Of a DNA stretch of 64,000 bases, positions 63,787-64,000 are shown piece by piece. The notes under the pieces are model-generated. The model saw only the letters and a list, made by a program, of their open reading frames with translations, was not told where the DNA came from and searched no databases. The position numbers were made by a program, and so were the translations under genes. Source of the DNA: Dictyobacter vulcani (GTDB taxonomy: Bacteria; Chloroflexota; Ktedonobacteria; Ktedonobacterales; Ktedonobacteraceae); assembly GCF_008974265.1 (NCBI RefSeq), contig NZ_BKZW01000001.1, positions 3,162,001-3,226,000 of the forward strand, given 5' to 3'. Positions within the stretch are counted from its first letter, which is position 1; every line of letters starts with the position of its first letter.

Positions 63787-63823
63787 GTACGTACCCACAA
63801 TTCTGTGGGTACGTACATTTTTT
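63787..63823 (+). terminator. rho-independent terminator after csrA
   Basis: GTACGTACCCACA (63787-63799) and TGTGGGTACGTAC (63804-63816) form a perfect 13-base stem, loop ATTC, followed by A and T7. Located 182 bases after csrA. Confidence 0.88.
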
Positions 63824-63847
63824 TGCTATTTTTTTGCTGTTTCAGCT

Positions 63848-64000
63848 TTATTCAATTGGACTTTCGACCTTGTGTCCATTGGCATGTTCTGCGGCTGGAG
63901 CAGGAACTTCACCTTTGGTGTCGTGGTTAATGAATGTTTCGGTTGCCTCACGTGCGATGTCGTCATGATGTTGGATGGGTGGTGATTTCATCAGATACGC
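63848..64000 (-). CDS. C-terminal end of an unidentified gene, cut by the window edge
   Basis: A minus-strand frame enters from the right edge and ends with TAA at 63848-63850. The visible residues include a possible start (MKSPPIQHHDDIAREATETF at 63991) and end HANGHKVESPIE. No ribosome-binding site is seen before that ATG within the nine bases available, so the true start may lie outside. Polar, His/Glu-rich composition; no family recognised. Confidence 0.45.
   Translation of the reverse strand, partial: AYLMKSPPIQHHDDIAREATETFINHDTKGEVPAPAAEHANGHKVESPIE

Overview
The window is about 50% GC and shows every sign of a chromosomal segment from a Gram-positive-like, IS-rich soil bacterium. The best fit is the Chloroflexota, class Ktedonobacteria. 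This is inferred from the gene set: many zinc-ribbon plus single-TM proteins, RHS debris, IS605-type TnpB elements, a prkA/DUF444/spoVR operon, a WhiG/FliA-like sigma factor, and MurA, LepB and DnaA of Gram-positive type. It was not established by a database search. No rRNA, tRNA or CRISPR array was found.

Layout. 1-2.04 kb: a DDE transposase that runs off the left edge. 2.0-3.9 kb: a repeat field around an orphan RHS C-terminal fragment. 3.9-5.4 kb: a small ORF and a GT-C type membrane glycosyltransferase. 5.4-11.6 kb: four paralogous membrane-anchored beta-sandwich proteins, all on the minus strand, with an IS605-type TnpB element inserted between the third and fourth. 12-21.2 kb: housekeeping and signalling genes (DUF59 Fe-S factor, frameshifted ribokinase, histidine kinase-LuxR fusion, Cas4-like nuclease/helicase, DUF711, GAF, UspA, ClpS). 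21.3-22.7 kb: a second, intact-looking TnpB element. 22.8-25.3 kb: a membrane protein and a solitary dnaA. 25.7-34.9 kb: a lipoprotein, a zinc-ribbon/FHA protein, an FAD oxidoreductase next to murA, a degenerate-receiver protein and a SAM hydroxide adenosyltransferase. 35.5-41.4 kb: prkA, DUF444 (interrupted by an intein exactly in its metal-binding motif) and spoVR. 41.5-50.4 kb: a sulfite-oxidase-like enzyme, prmC, a WecA/TagO-like transferase, uvrA and two tandem signal peptidases. 50.5-52.0 kb: an IS4-type element with recognisable ends and target duplication. 52.2-59.6 kb: hypothetical proteins, a palindromic tandem repeat, mutS2 and a lytic transglycosylase. 59.65-61.23 kb: another IS. 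61.2-63.6 kb: a FliA/WhiG sigma factor, a FlgM-like protein and CsrA. The right edge holds the end of an unidentified minus-strand gene.

How the genes fit together. The prkA-DUF444-spoVR operon is the conserved stress/sporulation kinase module. Sigma factor, FlgM-like protein and CsrA form a flagellar-type regulatory trio with no flagellar structural genes in view, so the trio may serve a developmental programme here. MurA (carrying Asp in place of the catalytic Cys), the WecA/TagO-like enzyme, the lytic transglycosylase and the signal peptidases serve the envelope.

A recurring oddity is that at least five genes are broken by single-base length changes, mostly in short homopolymer runs (LamG-like paralogue 2, ribokinase, the intein, prmC twice, the second IS transposase). 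The common pattern makes sequencing or assembly error a serious explanation. These genes are annotated here as the continuous genes they would be if each indel were corrected.
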